Assembly: GCA_040902725.1 (NCBI GenBank)
Contig: JBBDWU010000019.1
Span: 1 to 64,000, forward strand
Reading direction: 5' to 3'
DNA length: 64,000 bases
Origin: JACVRU01 sp040902725
Lineage (GTDB): Bacteria; Actinomycetota; Thermoleophilia; Gaiellales; Gaiellaceae
This document shows positions 24,888-34,230 of this stretch, piece by piece; the stretch's first letter is position 1, and the number at the start of each line of letters is the position of its first letter. The position numbers were made by a program, and so were the translations under genes. Under the pieces are notes generated by a model. It saw nothing but the letters and a program-made list of their open reading frames with translations, was not told the DNA's origin and searched no databases.

Positions 24888-26300
24888 ATGAGCCCGCTCC
24901 GTTCAGTCGGTGCGCGGCTGGCCGCGGCGCTCGCGCTCGTCATCGCCGTCGCGCTTGGAGTCGAGTGGTACGTCGTCGTGCCGTCGCTGGAGCGAAACCT
25001 CACGCGCGCGAAGGGGGAGCAGCTCGAGAACCGCGCGCGCATCCTTCGCCAGGACTTCCCGGTCTTCTTCGCCGAGCGGCCCGAGGCCGATCCGCTCGCG
25101 CTCGCCGACTGGGTGGCCGAGAAGGCGTCGCTCGCCAACGCCCGCGTGGTCGTCCTCACGATCGAGTCGCAGGAGCCCATGCAGCTGAGCGCGGTAGCCG
25201 ACTCGCGCCACGACCTGGCCACCGTCGACATCGAGGAGGATCCCGTCGCCGCGAGCAGCGCGGGGCGGCGGCGCCTCGTGCGCGGGACCGTCAGCCGCGA
25301 AGGGCAGTCGTACGTGGAGGTGGCCCTTCCAGTCCGCGGCGAGACGATCGTGCTCTTCTCGTCCTCGCTCGAGGACACCCTCGCCAGCGTTGAGCAGGTG
25401 AAGCGGCGGCTGCTCCTGGCCGGCGGCGTGGCGTTGGGTATCGCGATCCTGCTCGGCTTCGGGGCCGCGAGCGTCTTCGCGCGCCGCATCCGGCGGCTCG
25501 AGCGCGCGGCCGACCGGATCGCGGGCGGCCGCCTCGATGAGCCCGTCGTCGTGAGGGGCCGCGACGAGCTGGGGCAGCTCGCGGCGGCGTTCGAGCACAT
25601 GCGCGTCCAGCTGGCGCGGCTGGACCACGCGCGCCGCGAGTTCATCGCCAACGCGTCACACGAGCTGCGGACGCCGATCTTCTCCCTCGGCGGTTTCCTC
25701 GAGCTGATGGCGAGCGAGGACGTCGACGAGGAGACGCGCCGCGAGTTCACGGCCACGATGCAGGAGCAGTTGAGGCGGCTGGAAAAGCTCGCCACGGCTC
25801 TCCTCGACCTGTCGCGCTTGGATGCCGGCCAGCTGCGGCTCGAGCTCGGGCCGGTCGACGTCAGTCAGGTGGCGGAGGCGCTGGCGGAGGAGTTCGCGGC
25901 CGTGGCGAAGGCGACGAGCCACTCGGTGGACGTGGACGTGGCCGACGGGCGGGTCGAGGCGCTCGCGGACGAGACCCGGACGCTCCAGATCGGCCGGGCG
26001 CTGCTCGAGAATGCGATCCGCCACACGCCGGGCGGGACCGGGATCCGCGTGGCGGCCGAGCGCCGGAACGGGCGCGTCGTGCTGGCCGTCGAGGACCACG
26101 GGCCGGGAATCCCGGCCGAGCAGGCGCGTCAGGTCTTCGAGCGCTTCTACCGGGCCGAGGGGGCGCAACACGCGTCCGGCGGCGGGCTCGGGCTGGCAAT
26201 CGCGCGCGAGCTCGCGGCCGCCATGGGTGGCCGCGTAGAGCTCGAATCCGAGCCGGGTAGGACCGTTTTCCGGCTCGAGCTGCCTGCGGTTTCGCCCTAA
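24888..26300 (+). CDS. Sensor histidine kinase
   Basis: A 470-residue membrane kinase. Transmembrane helix 1 (about residues 9-30), an extracytoplasmic sensor of about 140 residues, and helix 2 (about 175-198) are followed by a HAMP domain (RRIRRLERAADRIAGGRLDEPV), the HisKA phosphorylation site ASHELRTP and the HATPase with N-box LLENAIRHTPGG, VEDHGPGIP and GGGLGLAIARELA. It partners the regulator directly upstream. The signal sensed cannot be told from the sequence. htrA follows by 40 bases, suggesting an envelope-stress circuit. Confidence 0.93.
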   Translation: MSPLRSVGARLAAALALVIAVALGVEWYVVVPSLERNLTRAKGEQLENRARILRQDFPVFFAERPEADPLALADWVAEKASLANARVVVLTIESQEPMQLSAVADSRHDLATVDIEEDPVAASSAGRRRLVRGTVSREGQSYVEVALPVRGETIVLFSSSLEDTLASVEQVKRRLLLAGGVALGIAILLGFGAASVFARRIRRLERAADRIAGGRLDEPVVVRGRDELGQLAAAFEHMRVQLARLDHARREFIANASHELRTPIFSLGGFLELMASEDVDEETRREFTATMQEQLRRLEKLATALLDLSRLDAGQLRLELGPVDVSQVAEALAEEFAAVAKATSHSVDVDVADGRVEALADETRTLQIGRALLENAIRHTPGGTGIRVAAERRNGRVVLAVEDHGPGIPAEQARQVFERFYRAEGAQHASGGGLGLAIARELAAAMGGRVELESEPGRTVFRLELPAVSP

Positions 26301-26339
26301 CACCTCACGTGGAAACGGTGGCGCTACAGTGGCGGGCCA

Positions 26340-27557
26340 ATGCGCCCGGGGCCGCTCGCGCTCGTTTCCGTCCTTTCCGCCGTCATCGGCGCGGCGATCG
26401 TGATCGGCGTCGGCTCGGCGTTCGACTGGGTCGGGACCTCGCGCACGGAGACGATCGTCGCCGCCCCGCCGCTCATCGCCTCCGAGCAGGAGAGTCCGCT
26501 GCCGCGCCCCACCGCCGGCCCGCTCCCCGGCGACGGCTTCGACGCGGCGCGGATCTACGAGGCTCGGGCCGACGGCGTCGTGACCATCCTCGCCTTCTTC
26601 GGCGAGACGGCGACCGGCGACGGCGGCCAGGGCTCCGGCTTCGTCGTCTCCGACGAGGGACACATCCTGACCAGCTCGCACGTGATCACCAACGTGGGCG
26701 CCGGCAGCTCGCTCGCTCAGGCCCGCGCGGCAGACACCGTGTACGTCGAGTTCCGCGACGGCGACCGCGTGCCCGCGGAGGTCGTCGGCTGGGACGTCTT
26801 CGACGACGTCGCGCTGTTGAAGGTCGACCCGGACGCGCACGAGTTGCAGCCGATCCCGCTCGGCGACTCGTCCGAGGTCGTGGTCGGGCAGCCGGTGGCC
26901 GCGATCGGCAGCCCGTTCGGCAACGAGAACTCGCTCGGCGTCGGAGTGGTCTCCGCCACGGGCCGCGCGATCGAGGCACTGACGTCGCGCTATCACCTCG
27001 TCGACGCGATCCAGATCGACGCGCCGCTCAACCGCGGCAACTCCGGCGGCCCGCTGCTCGACGCGCGCGGCAACGCGATCGGCATCAACGCGCAGATCCG
27101 CAGCGACTCGGGCCTCGCCGAGGGCGTCGGCTTCGCGGTCCCGATCAACGCTGCCAAGCGCTCGCTCGAGGAGCTGCTCGAAGACGGCGAGGTCTCGTAC
27201 GCGTACGTGGGCGTCCTCACGGACGAGCTCTGGCCCGCGCTGGCGCGTCACCTGAAGCTCGGCGTCACGCGCGGCGCCCTCATCGCCGAGGTCGTGGACG
27301 ACGGCCCGGCGGCACGGGCCGGCCTCCGCGGTGGTTCCCGCACCGTCGTGTTCCAGGGTCAGGAAGTGACCGTCGGCGGCGACATCGTGCTGGCCGTGGA
27401 CGGCCACCCGATCGAGCGGGGAGACGATCTGGTGCGAATCGTCACGAATATTCTGCGCCCGGGAGAGCGCTCGGTCTTCACCGTCTTCCGCAACGGCCGA
27501 CGTCTGAACCTCTCGGTGACGCTGGCCGAGCGGCCGGCCGATCCCGGGTTGGGTTAG
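26340..27557 (+). CDS. HtrA/DegP-type serine protease with PDZ domain
   Basis: Membrane-anchored extracytoplasmic protease, 405 residues. An N-terminal hydrophobic segment (about residues 6-30) precedes a trypsin-like domain with His in TSSHVITN, Asp in DDVALLKV and Ser in NRGNSGGP. One PDZ domain lies at about residues 300-395, with an inserted loop. HtrA proteases degrade misfolded exported proteins. The position behind the two-component system suggests control by it; this is inference. Confidence 0.93.
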   Translation: MRPGPLALVSVLSAVIGAAIVIGVGSAFDWVGTSRTETIVAAPPLIASEQESPLPRPTAGPLPGDGFDAARIYEARADGVVTILAFFGETATGDGGQGSGFVVSDEGHILTSSHVITNVGAGSSLAQARAADTVYVEFRDGDRVPAEVVGWDVFDDVALLKVDPDAHELQPIPLGDSSEVVVGQPVAAIGSPFGNENSLGVGVVSATGRAIEALTSRYHLVDAIQIDAPLNRGNSGGPLLDARGNAIGINAQIRSDSGLAEGVGFAVPINAAKRSLEELLEDGEVSYAYVGVLTDELWPALARHLKLGVTRGALIAEVVDDGPAARAGLRGGSRTVVFQGQEVTVGGDIVLAVDGHPIERGDDLVRIVTNILRPGERSVFTVFRNGRRLNLSVTLAERPADPGLG

Positions 27558-27634
27558 CGTTTCGCGCAGCGGGACATAAGCTCTTTCAGCGTGGGTAGTG
27601 CGACCGATTCCCACAGAATCCGGAGGTTTAGCTA

Positions 27635-28072
27635 GTGGAACCTGCGGGAATCACTCCACGCATGAGTGTGGAAGACCACACGGTGCACCTGACGATCCCG
27701 GCGAAGCCGGAGTACATCTCGCTCTGCCGCCTCGCGCTCTCGGGAATCGCCCGCGTCTACCCGCTCGAGGAGGAGACGCTCGCCGACCTCAAGCTGGCGA
27801 TCACCGAGGCGGCGTCCAACTCCGTGCGTCACGCGTACGCCGAAGGCGGCGGCGTGGTCGAGATCGACTACCGCTTCGAGAACGGCCGGTTCGAGGTCGT
27901 GGTCTCGGACAGCGGCCCCGGCTTCGACCCCGAAGAGCGGGCCGGCGACTCCGACGAGCTCTCCGAAGGCGGGCTCGGGATCGCCATCATCAAGGCGGTC
28001 GCGGACGAGTTCGAGCTGAGCTCCAACCCCGAAGGCTCGCGCCTCCGCTTCGCCAAGCGCCTAGCCTCGTAG
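27635..28072 (+). CDS. RsbW-like serine kinase / anti-sigma factor (HATPase)
   Basis: A 145-residue GHKL-fold protein. The N-box DLKLAITEAASNSVRHAY and the G1-type VVSDSGPGFDP with GGLGIAIIKAVADEF match RsbW/SpoIIAB-type anti-sigma kinases. Such proteins hold alternative sigma factors and phosphorylate an antagonist. GTG at 27635 is supported by GGAGG eight bases upstream (27622-27626); an ATG nine codons in is weaker. No STAS-domain antagonist or SigB/F-type sigma gene lies next to it, so its partners are elsewhere. Confidence 0.88.
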   Translation: MEPAGITPRMSVEDHTVHLTIPAKPEYISLCRLALSGIARVYPLEEETLADLKLAITEAASNSVRHAYAEGGGVVEIDYRFENGRFEVVVSDSGPGFDPEERAGDSDELSEGGLGIAIIKAVADEFELSSNPEGSRLRFAKRLAS

Positions 28073-28102
28073 TCCGCTCCCCTCGCTATCCTCGCCAGCC
28101 GG

Positions 28103-29374
28103 ATGCTCCAGGTCGTCAACGTCGGCCACAAGTCGCTGGGCGATTACGCCACGATCGCGACCCGCGGCCTGATGGACGAGATCAAGGCGCTCGCGGAGCC
28201 GCTGCGCGGGAAGCGCGTCGTCCATCTCTCCGCGACCGCCTTCGGCGGCGGCGTCGCCGAGATCAACTACACCCTCGTCCCCCTGATGGCCGACGTCGGC
28301 CTGGAGGTCGAGTGGCGGATCGTCGAGGGCGCGGACGAGTTCTACGACGTCACCAAGCGGATCCACAACGCCCTCCAGGGCGACCCCGGTGGGCTCACGG
28401 CCGAGCAGCAGGAGACCTTCCATCGCTACCAGAAGCTGAACGCCGACCAGTTCAGTGGCGACTACGACTTCGTGATCGTCCACGACCCGCAGCCGGTGGG
28501 GATGATCGACACCGCGCGGGACTCCGGCGCGCACTGGATCTGGCGCTTCCACATCGACCTCTCGACGCCGAACCAGGAGGTACTCGACTTCCTCCTCCCC
28601 TCGATCCGCCGCTACGACGCGGCGATCTTCCACCTCCCGAGCTACGTCCCGGCGGTGCCCGGCATGCCCGACTGCTTCATCTGGCCGCCTGCCATCGACC
28701 CGCTGGCACCGAAGAACATGGCGCTCTCGGCCGAGGATGCTGCCTACATCGTCGACCAGTTCGGCGTGGACGTCGAGCGCCCGTTGCTGACGCAGGTGTC
28801 GCGCTTCGACCCCTGGAAGGACCCGCTCGGCGTCATCGACGCCTACCGGCTCGTCAAGGAACGGCATCCGGACGTCCAGCTGGCCCTCATCGGCTCGATG
28901 GCCCACGACGACCCCGAGGGCTGGGACTACTACAACCGCACCCTCGCCCACGCGGCCGACGACCCCGACATCTACATCCTCTCGAACCTCAACAACGTCG
29001 GCTCCGTCGAGGTGAACGCATTCCAGGTTCACTCGCGCGCGGTGATTCAGAAGTCCGTGCGGGAGGGCTTCGGCCTCACGGTCTCGGAGGCGCTCTGGAA
29101 GTCGCGGCCGACGGTCGCGGGTCGCGTCGGCGGGATCGTCGTTCAGATCGAGGACGGCGTCACCGGCTGGCTCGTCGACTCGGCCGAGGACTGCGCGCGG
29201 GCCTGCCTGGAGATCCTCGACGACCCGGAGGCGGCGCGGAGGCGTGCGCTGCTCGGCAAGGAGCACGTCCGCCGGCACTTCCTGACGCCGCGGCTGCTGC
29301 GCGACTGGCTCGCGCTCTTCAACCGCCTCTCCGGAACCGGCGCCGCCGAGCTCGAGCTCGTTCGGGCAGCCTAG
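28103..29374 (+). CDS. treT: Trehalose synthase, glycosyltransferring type (TreT-like, GT4)
   Basis: A 423-residue GT-B glycosyltransferase. N-terminal HLSATAFGGGVAEINYTLVPLM and the later FHIDLSTPN, VSRFDPWKDP and EGFGLTVSEALWKSRPTVAGRVGGI match TreT, which joins NDP-glucose and glucose to trehalose. The EX7E pattern of GT4 is seen in the last stretch. A second trehalose enzyme (GT20) lies 1 kb downstream. The start is ATG at 28103, 30 bases after the RsbW-like gene. Substrate is inferred from family resemblance. Confidence 0.82.
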   Translation: MLQVVNVGHKSLGDYATIATRGLMDEIKALAEPLRGKRVVHLSATAFGGGVAEINYTLVPLMADVGLEVEWRIVEGADEFYDVTKRIHNALQGDPGGLTAEQQETFHRYQKLNADQFSGDYDFVIVHDPQPVGMIDTARDSGAHWIWRFHIDLSTPNQEVLDFLLPSIRRYDAAIFHLPSYVPAVPGMPDCFIWPPAIDPLAPKNMALSAEDAAYIVDQFGVDVERPLLTQVSRFDPWKDPLGVIDAYRLVKERHPDVQLALIGSMAHDDPEGWDYYNRTLAHAADDPDIYILSNLNNVGSVEVNAFQVHSRAVIQKSVREGFGLTVSEALWKSRPTVAGRVGGIVVQIEDGVTGWLVDSAEDCARACLEILDDPEAARRRALLGKEHVRRHFLTPRLLRDWLALFNRLSGTGAAELELVRAA

Positions 29375-29376
29375 GT

Positions 29377-30324
29377 CTAAGTTTCTTCAAACAGGACGCT
29401 GACGCTCTCGCGGCCGTGGATGCGGCGGATGGCCTCGGCGAAGAGCGGCGCCACCGACACGACCTGCACCTTGGGGCCGAGCGCCACCGGCTGCGTCTCG
29501 ACGCTGTCGGTCACGATGACGCGCTCGATCGGGCTCGCGTCGAGCCGCGCGCTCGCGTCGCCCGAGAAGAGGGCGTGCGTCGCGGCCGCCCAGACGGAGC
29601 GCGCTCCCCGGCGGACGAGCTCCTCGGCGACCTCGACGAGCGTCCCCCCGGAGGCGACGAAGTCGTCGACGACGACGGCGTCGCGGCCGGAGACGTCGCC
29701 GATCAGGCCGAGCACCTCGACCTCTTCGCCGTGCCCGGACCGCGTCTTGTCCGCGAGCGCGAAGCCGGCGCCGAGGCGGGACGCGTAGAGGCGCGCCATC
29801 TTGGTGTAGCCGGCGTCCGGCGAGACCACGACCGGGTCGGCGAGCCCGAGCCCGCGGATCGCCTCGCAGAGGTACGGCAGCGCGTACAGGTCGTCCACGG
29901 GAATGTGGAAGAAGCCCTGGATCTGGGGCGCGTGCAGGTCCATCGTCACGACGCGCCCCGCCCCGGCGGCCTCCATCGCGTCGGCGATCACCCGCGCCCG
30001 GATCGACACGCGCGGCTCGTCCTTCTTGTCGCCCTTGCCGTAGCTGAAGTACGGAACGACCGCGGTCACCGAGGCGGCGCTGGCCCGGCTGCACGCGTCG
30101 AGCCAGAAGAGGAGCTCCATCACGTTGTCGTTCGTGGGGAAGACCGTGGACTGGACGACGAAGACGTGACGCCCGCGGATGTTCTCGAGCACCCGGACGA
30201 AGAGCGTCCCCTCGCCGAAGCGGCGCGTCTCGGCGGCGGCCGGCTCGATGCCGAGCTCGGCGCAGATCGCCGCGGCCAGCCGGGGGCTGCCCGAGCCGGC
30301 AATCACGACCGGGTCGTCAGGCAC
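29377..30324 (-). CDS. prs: Ribose-phosphate pyrophosphokinase (PRPP synthetase)
   Basis: Makes PRPP from ribose 5-phosphate and ATP. The 315 residues contain the GSGSPRLAAAI N-terminus, the catalytic flexible-loop region PYFSYGKGDKKDEPR, the VTMDLHAPQIQGFF signature and the PRPP loop VVVDDFVASGGTL. The loop is slightly divergent from the usual DDxxDTGGT. This suggests class or regulatory differences but not loss of function. The gene converges with treT, two bases apart, and diverges from the GT20 gene across 50 bases. Confidence 0.9.
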   Translation of the reverse strand: MPDDPVVIAGSGSPRLAAAICAELGIEPAAAETRRFGEGTLFVRVLENIRGRHVFVVQSTVFPTNDNVMELLFWLDACSRASAASVTAVVPYFSYGKGDKKDEPRVSIRARVIADAMEAAGAGRVVTMDLHAPQIQGFFHIPVDDLYALPYLCEAIRGLGLADPVVVSPDAGYTKMARLYASRLGAGFALADKTRSGHGEEVEVLGLIGDVSGRDAVVVDDFVASGGTLVEVAEELVRRGARSVWAAATHALFSGDASARLDASPIERVIVTDSVETQPVALGPKVQVVSVAPLFAEAIRRIHGRESVSVLFEET

Positions 30325-30374
30325 GGGGGAAGTATCGAGTTTCCGGCGGTCGGCAGGGGGTCGCTTAAGCTGCC

Positions 30375-31727
30375 GTGGTGCGCCGGAAGCTGATCATCGT
30401 CTCGAACCGAGGACCCGTCACGTACGGCAGCGACGGCACCGCGAAGCGGGGGGCCGGCGGCCTCGTGACCGCCCTGTCCGGTCTTGTCGCTCATCACGAC
30501 GTGACCTGGATCGCGAGCGCATTGACCGACGGGGATCGGACGGTCGCGCGGGACGAGGGCGTGCGCTTCGTGGTCCATGACGCAGACGCCTACGACCGCT
30601 ACTACAACGTCGCCTCGAACCCGGCGCTCTGGTTCGTCCAGCACGGGCTCGAGCCGGTGCCCGTGGAGGGACTCGAGCAGGCGTGGGACGAGGGGTACGC
30701 CGTCGTGAACGCCGCGTTCGCGGAGGCCGTCGTCGAGGAGATCGACGCGCAGCCCGCCGCCGCCGTCTTCTTCCAGGACTACCACCTCTACCTCGCTCCC
30801 CGCTTCGTCCGCGAGGCTTGTCCCGATGCCTTGCTCGCGCACTTCGTCCACATCCCCTGGCCGGAGCCCGAGGGCTGGCGTGCCTTGCCCGAGCGGATCG
30901 CGTCCGCCGTTCACGACGGGCTGCTCGCCAACGACGTCGTCGGGTTCCACGCCGACCGTTGGCGGCGGAACTTCCTCCGCTCGACCGAGGAGATCCTCGG
31001 CCGGGGACCCGGGGACGTCCTCGTCACCGCTCATCCGATCTCGGTGGACGCTGCCGAGTTCGACGAGCTCGCTTCGAGCGAGCCCGTGCTGGAGGCGGAG
31101 CAGCGGATCGTCGCCTCCCGGCCCGAGCGGCTGGTCGTCCGCGTCGACCGCACCGACCCCTCGAAGAACGTCGTCCGCGGGCTGCGAGCCTTCGAGCTCT
31201 ACCTCGAGCAGCACCCGGAGGCGCAGGGGCGGGTCGGGATGCTGGCACTCCTCAACCCGTCCCGCCTGGAGATCCCGGTCTACGCGGACCACCTGGCGGA
31301 GATCGAGCAGGCGGCCGAGGAGATCAACCGGCGGTTCCCCTCTGCGGTGGATTTGCGCGTCAACGACGACTTCGCGGAGGCGGTGGCCGGCTACAAGCAG
31401 TTCGACGTCCTGCTCGTGAACGCCCGTTTCGACGGTCTCAACCTGGTCGCCAAGGAGGCGCCGCTCGTCAACGCGCGGGACGGGGTCGTTGTCCTTTCTG
31501 AAAACGCAGGTGCCATCGAGGAGCTGGCCAACTGGGTGATCCCGATCGACCCGCTCGACGTCGCCGGCCAGGCCGAGGCCATCCACCAAGCGCTCGAAAT
31601 GCCGGTGGAGGAGCGGCGCCGGCGCCTGGACGCGATCTGCACGCACGTGCGCGAGCACGACGTCGCCGCCTGGGCGGAGGCCCAGCTTGCCGACTTCGAC
31701 CGCGTCGCCACGACCGTCCAGAGATAG
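30375..31727 (+). CDS. otsA: Trehalose-6-phosphate synthase family protein (GT20)
   Basis: A 450-residue GT-B enzyme. GT20 features: SNRGPV with following GAGGL, QDYHLYLAP, HIPWPEPEGW, VGFHADRWRRNFL, and GLNLVAKEAPLVN near the C-terminus. The donor-phosphate region reads VVRVDRTDPSKN rather than the RLDYSKG of E. coli OtsA. The acceptor is therefore inferred and could be another sugar phosphate. No OtsB phosphatase is adjacent. It starts at a GTG-GTG pair at 30375. moaC follows after ten bases. Confidence 0.8.
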   Translation: MVRRKLIIVSNRGPVTYGSDGTAKRGAGGLVTALSGLVAHHDVTWIASALTDGDRTVARDEGVRFVVHDADAYDRYYNVASNPALWFVQHGLEPVPVEGLEQAWDEGYAVVNAAFAEAVVEEIDAQPAAAVFFQDYHLYLAPRFVREACPDALLAHFVHIPWPEPEGWRALPERIASAVHDGLLANDVVGFHADRWRRNFLRSTEEILGRGPGDVLVTAHPISVDAAEFDELASSEPVLEAEQRIVASRPERLVVRVDRTDPSKNVVRGLRAFELYLEQHPEAQGRVGMLALLNPSRLEIPVYADHLAEIEQAAEEINRRFPSAVDLRVNDDFAEAVAGYKQFDVLLVNARFDGLNLVAKEAPLVNARDGVVVLSENAGAIEELANWVIPIDPLDVAGQAEAIHQALEMPVEERRRRLDAICTHVREHDVAAWAEAQLADFDRVATTVQR

Positions 31728-31737
31728 CGTTTCCCGC

Positions 31738-32178
31738 GTGGCCGACCTCTCGCACGTCGACGAGACCGGCGGCGTCCGGATGGTGGACGTCGGCGGCAAG
31801 CCCCACTCGCGCCGCCGCGCGGTCGCCCACGCCGTCGTGCGCATGGCGCCCGACACGTCCCGCCGCCTGAAGGAGCTGCCGAAGGGCGACGCGCTGGCCA
31901 CCGCGCAGATCGCCGGAATCATGGCGGCGAAGCGGACCAGCGAGCTGATCCCGCTGTGCCATCCCCTCCCGCTCTCGCACGTAGAGGTCTCGCTCGAGGT
32001 CGGCGCCGGCGAGGTGACGATCACCGCGGTGGCCGAGACGACCGCGCAGACGGGAGTCGAGATGGAGGCGCTGACGGCGGCGGCGGTGGCCGCGCTGACC
32101 GTCTACGACATGGCCAAGGCGATCGACAAGGAGCTCGTGATCGCCGAGGTGCGGCTGCTCGAGAAGACGAAGGAGTGA
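31738..32178 (+). CDS. moaC: Cyclic pyranopterin monophosphate synthase MoaC
   Basis: Converts the MoaA product into cyclic pyranopterin monophosphate in molybdenum cofactor synthesis. The 146 residues contain MVDVGGKP, the catalytic segment AGIMAAKRTSELIPLCHPLPL and GVEMEALTAAAVAALTVYDMAKA. GTG at 31738 gives the usual SHVDETG N-terminus. The stop overlaps mogA as GTGA. It opens a run of coupled genes reaching 41072. Confidence 0.94.
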   Translation: MADLSHVDETGGVRMVDVGGKPHSRRRAVAHAVVRMAPDTSRRLKELPKGDALATAQIAGIMAAKRTSELIPLCHPLPLSHVEVSLEVGAGEVTITAVAETTAQTGVEMEALTAAAVAALTVYDMAKAIDKELVIAEVRLLEKTKE

Positions 32179-32654
32179 GGGCCGTCGTCGTCACCGTCTC
32201 GGACGGAGTGGCGAGCGGCGAGCGGGAGGACGTGAGCGGCGACCTGCTCGCCGAGCTGCTGGTGGGGGAGGGGTTCGACGTCGGCCGTTCCCTCGTAGCG
32301 GACGAGCGCGACGCGATCGCCGCCGCCATCCTCGAGGCGACCGAGGAGGCGCGGCTCGTCCTCACGACCGGGGGCACAGGCATGGCGCCCCGCGACGTTA
32401 CTCCCGAGGCCACGCTCGACGTCGTCGAGCGCGCCGCCCCGGGCATCGCGGAGGCGATTCGCACCGACTCGATCACGAAGACGCCGCACGGACTGCTTTC
32501 GCGTGGCGAGGCCGGAACCCGCGGGCACGCGCTCGTCGTCAACCTGCCCGGATCGCCCGGCGGCTGCCGCGACGGCTTCGCCGTCCTGCTCCCCGCGCTG
32601 ATGCACGCGCTCGAGCTGCTGGCGGGCGAGCAGACCGCGCACGAGCAGACGTGA
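32175..32654 (+). CDS. mogA: Molybdopterin adenylyltransferase (MogA/MoaB family)
   Basis: A 159-residue MoCF_biosynth protein that adenylylates molybdopterin before MoeA acts. VVVTVSDGVASGEREDVSG, LVLTTGGTGMAPRDVTPEAT and LVVNLPGSPGGCRDGF are the family motifs. MogA and MoaB cannot be told apart reliably from this sequence. GTG at 32175 overlaps moaC, and the next GTG overlaps its stop. Confidence 0.92.
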   Translation: MRAVVVTVSDGVASGEREDVSGDLLAELLVGEGFDVGRSLVADERDAIAAAILEATEEARLVLTTGGTGMAPRDVTPEATLDVVERAAPGIAEAIRTDSITKTPHGLLSRGEAGTRGHALVVNLPGSPGGCRDGFAVLLPALMHALELLAGEQTAHEQT

Positions 32655-33496
32655 CAACGCTCGCGACCTACCCCGGCCGCTTCGCCGCGCTCGTAAAGAT
32701 CGAGCACACCGTCTTCGCGCTCCCGTTCGCCTATGTCGGCGCGTTCCTGGCCGTGGACGGCGTGCCCCGCGCGCGCGACCTCCTCTGGATCACGGTCGCG
32801 ATGGTGGGCGCCCGCTCGCTCGCCATGGCACTCAACCGGCTGATCGACGCGGGGATCGACGCGCGCAACCCGCGCACGGCCACGCGGGAGCTGCCGGCCG
32901 GCCGCCTCCGCCCCGCGCAGGTCGTCGCCTTCTGCCTCGTTTCGCTCGCCTTCTTCCTCGTCGCGGTCTGGCAGCTGGACCCGCTCGTGCGCTGGCTGTG
33001 GCCGATCCCGGTCGCCGGCTTCGTCGTCTACCCGTACCTGAAGCGCTTCACGTGGACGAGCCACCTCTGGCTGGGCGGGGTGGACGGGCTCGCGCCGGTC
33101 GGCGCCTGGGTGGCGATCACCGGCGAGCTCCCCTGGCAGGCGTGGGTGCTCGGCGCCGCAGTGGCGCTCTGGATCGCCGGCTTCGACCTCTTTTACTCGC
33201 TCTTCGACGTGGAGATCGACCGGCTCGAGGGCCTCCATTCGTGGACGACCCGCTTCGGCGAGCGGGGAACCTTCCGCGGCGCGCGCGTCCTCCACGTGCT
33301 GACGGTGGCGGCGCTCGTGGTGGCCGGGCTCGGTCTCGACGTCGGCGTCCTCTACTGGGCCGGGGTCGCCGTCGTCGCCGTCCTGCTCGCCTACGAGCAC
33401 TGGATCGCGCCGAAGCGGCTGGACGCCGCGTTCTTCACGGTCAACGGCGTCATCAGCCTCGCCTTCTGCGCCTTCGTCGTCGGCGATTCGCTGTGA
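32651..33496 (+). CDS. mqnP: UbiA-family prenyltransferase, probably menaquinone MqnP
   Basis: A 281-residue membrane prenyltransferase with about eight hydrophobic segments. The two aspartate-rich motifs are NRLIDAGIDARNPRTATRELPAG and DLFYSLFDVEID. The first closely resembles MqnP of the futalosine route, which prenylates the dihydroxy-naphthoate precursor in menaquinone synthesis. UbiA-type 4-hydroxybenzoate transfer is the alternative. No other mqn gene lies in the window. It is coupled to mogA and the methyltransferase. Confidence 0.8.
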   Translation: MTTLATYPGRFAALVKIEHTVFALPFAYVGAFLAVDGVPRARDLLWITVAMVGARSLAMALNRLIDAGIDARNPRTATRELPAGRLRPAQVVAFCLVSLAFFLVAVWQLDPLVRWLWPIPVAGFVVYPYLKRFTWTSHLWLGGVDGLAPVGAWVAITGELPWQAWVLGAAVALWIAGFDLFYSLFDVEIDRLEGLHSWTTRFGERGTFRGARVLHVLTVAALVVAGLGLDVGVLYWAGVAVVAVLLAYEHWIAPKRLDAAFFTVNGVISLAFCAFVVGDSL

Positions 33497-34230
33497 CGCG
33501 GATCTACGGGGACGAGGCGGAGCTCTACGACATCGCGTTCGACTGGGACGTCTCCGCCGAGGCGGACTGGCTCGTCGAGCGGCTGGGCCCCGCCTGCCGG
33601 CACGTCCTCGAGCCGGGCTGCGGCACGGGCCGGCTGCTGGCGGCGCTCGCCGAGCGCGGGCTCGAGGTGACCGGGCTCGACCTGTCGGAGCAGATGGCGG
33701 CCTACGCTCGAGAGCGTGTTCCCGGTGCCGACGTCGTCGTCGCCGACATGACGGACTTCGACCTCGGACGGCGGTTCGACGGGGCGACCTGCGCGATCAG
33801 CACCGTCAGCCTGCTGAGCCCGGACGGCTTCGTCCGGCATCTCGATGCGATGGCGCGGCACCTCGTGCCGGGCGCGCGCTACCTCGTACAGCAGGGCCTC
33901 GTCGGCGACACTGCCGAGCTCTGGCGGTCGGAGTGGGAAGCCGAGCGCGGAGAGGTAAAGCTCCACGTGCTCTTCGAGGCGCTCGGCCGCGACCCCGTGC
34001 GGCCCAGCGATCAGTCGCGCTCGCGGGTCGAGATCCTGAGCGGACCGCGCCGGGGCGAGATCGTGGAAGACCTTCACTCGACCACGTACTGGACGCCCGA
34101 GACGTGGCGAGCGGCGGTCGACGCGTCGCCCTTCGCGCAGGCGGCCTGCTACGACGGGAGGCTCCCGGACCGTCCGGCCGTCGAGCTCCAGAGCGGCGGC
34201 TACGTCTGGCACGAGCTGGTGGCCCCGTGA
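33493..34230 (+). CDS. Class I SAM-dependent methyltransferase
   Basis: A 245-residue enzyme with the SAM motif VLEPGCGTGRLLAALAERG and acidic GLDLSEQM, followed by DVVVADMTDFDLG. The C-terminal part forms beta-strand-rich text (EIVEDLHSTTYWTPETW). The substrate is unknown. GTG at 33493 overlaps the UbiA stop and its stop overlaps ccmA; location suggests quinone or cytochrome-related methylation, but that is only inference. Confidence 0.8.
   Translation: MTRIYGDEAELYDIAFDWDVSAEADWLVERLGPACRHVLEPGCGTGRLLAALAERGLEVTGLDLSEQMAAYARERVPGADVVVADMTDFDLGRRFDGATCAISTVSLLSPDGFVRHLDAMARHLVPGARYLVQQGLVGDTAELWRSEWEAERGEVKLHVLFEALGRDPVRPSDQSRSRVEILSGPRRGEIVEDLHSTTYWTPETWRAAVDASPFAQAACYDGRLPDRPAVELQSGGYVWHELVAP

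Noticed and set aside
26304..26322. CACGTG core resembling parS upstream of htrA
   Set aside because: Flanking positions do not match; the total is about 9 of 16.
27560..27600. Possible alternative-sigma promoter (GTTT...GGGTA) before the RsbW-like gene
   Set aside because: The two elements are about 30 bases apart instead of 12-15, so the match is not credible.
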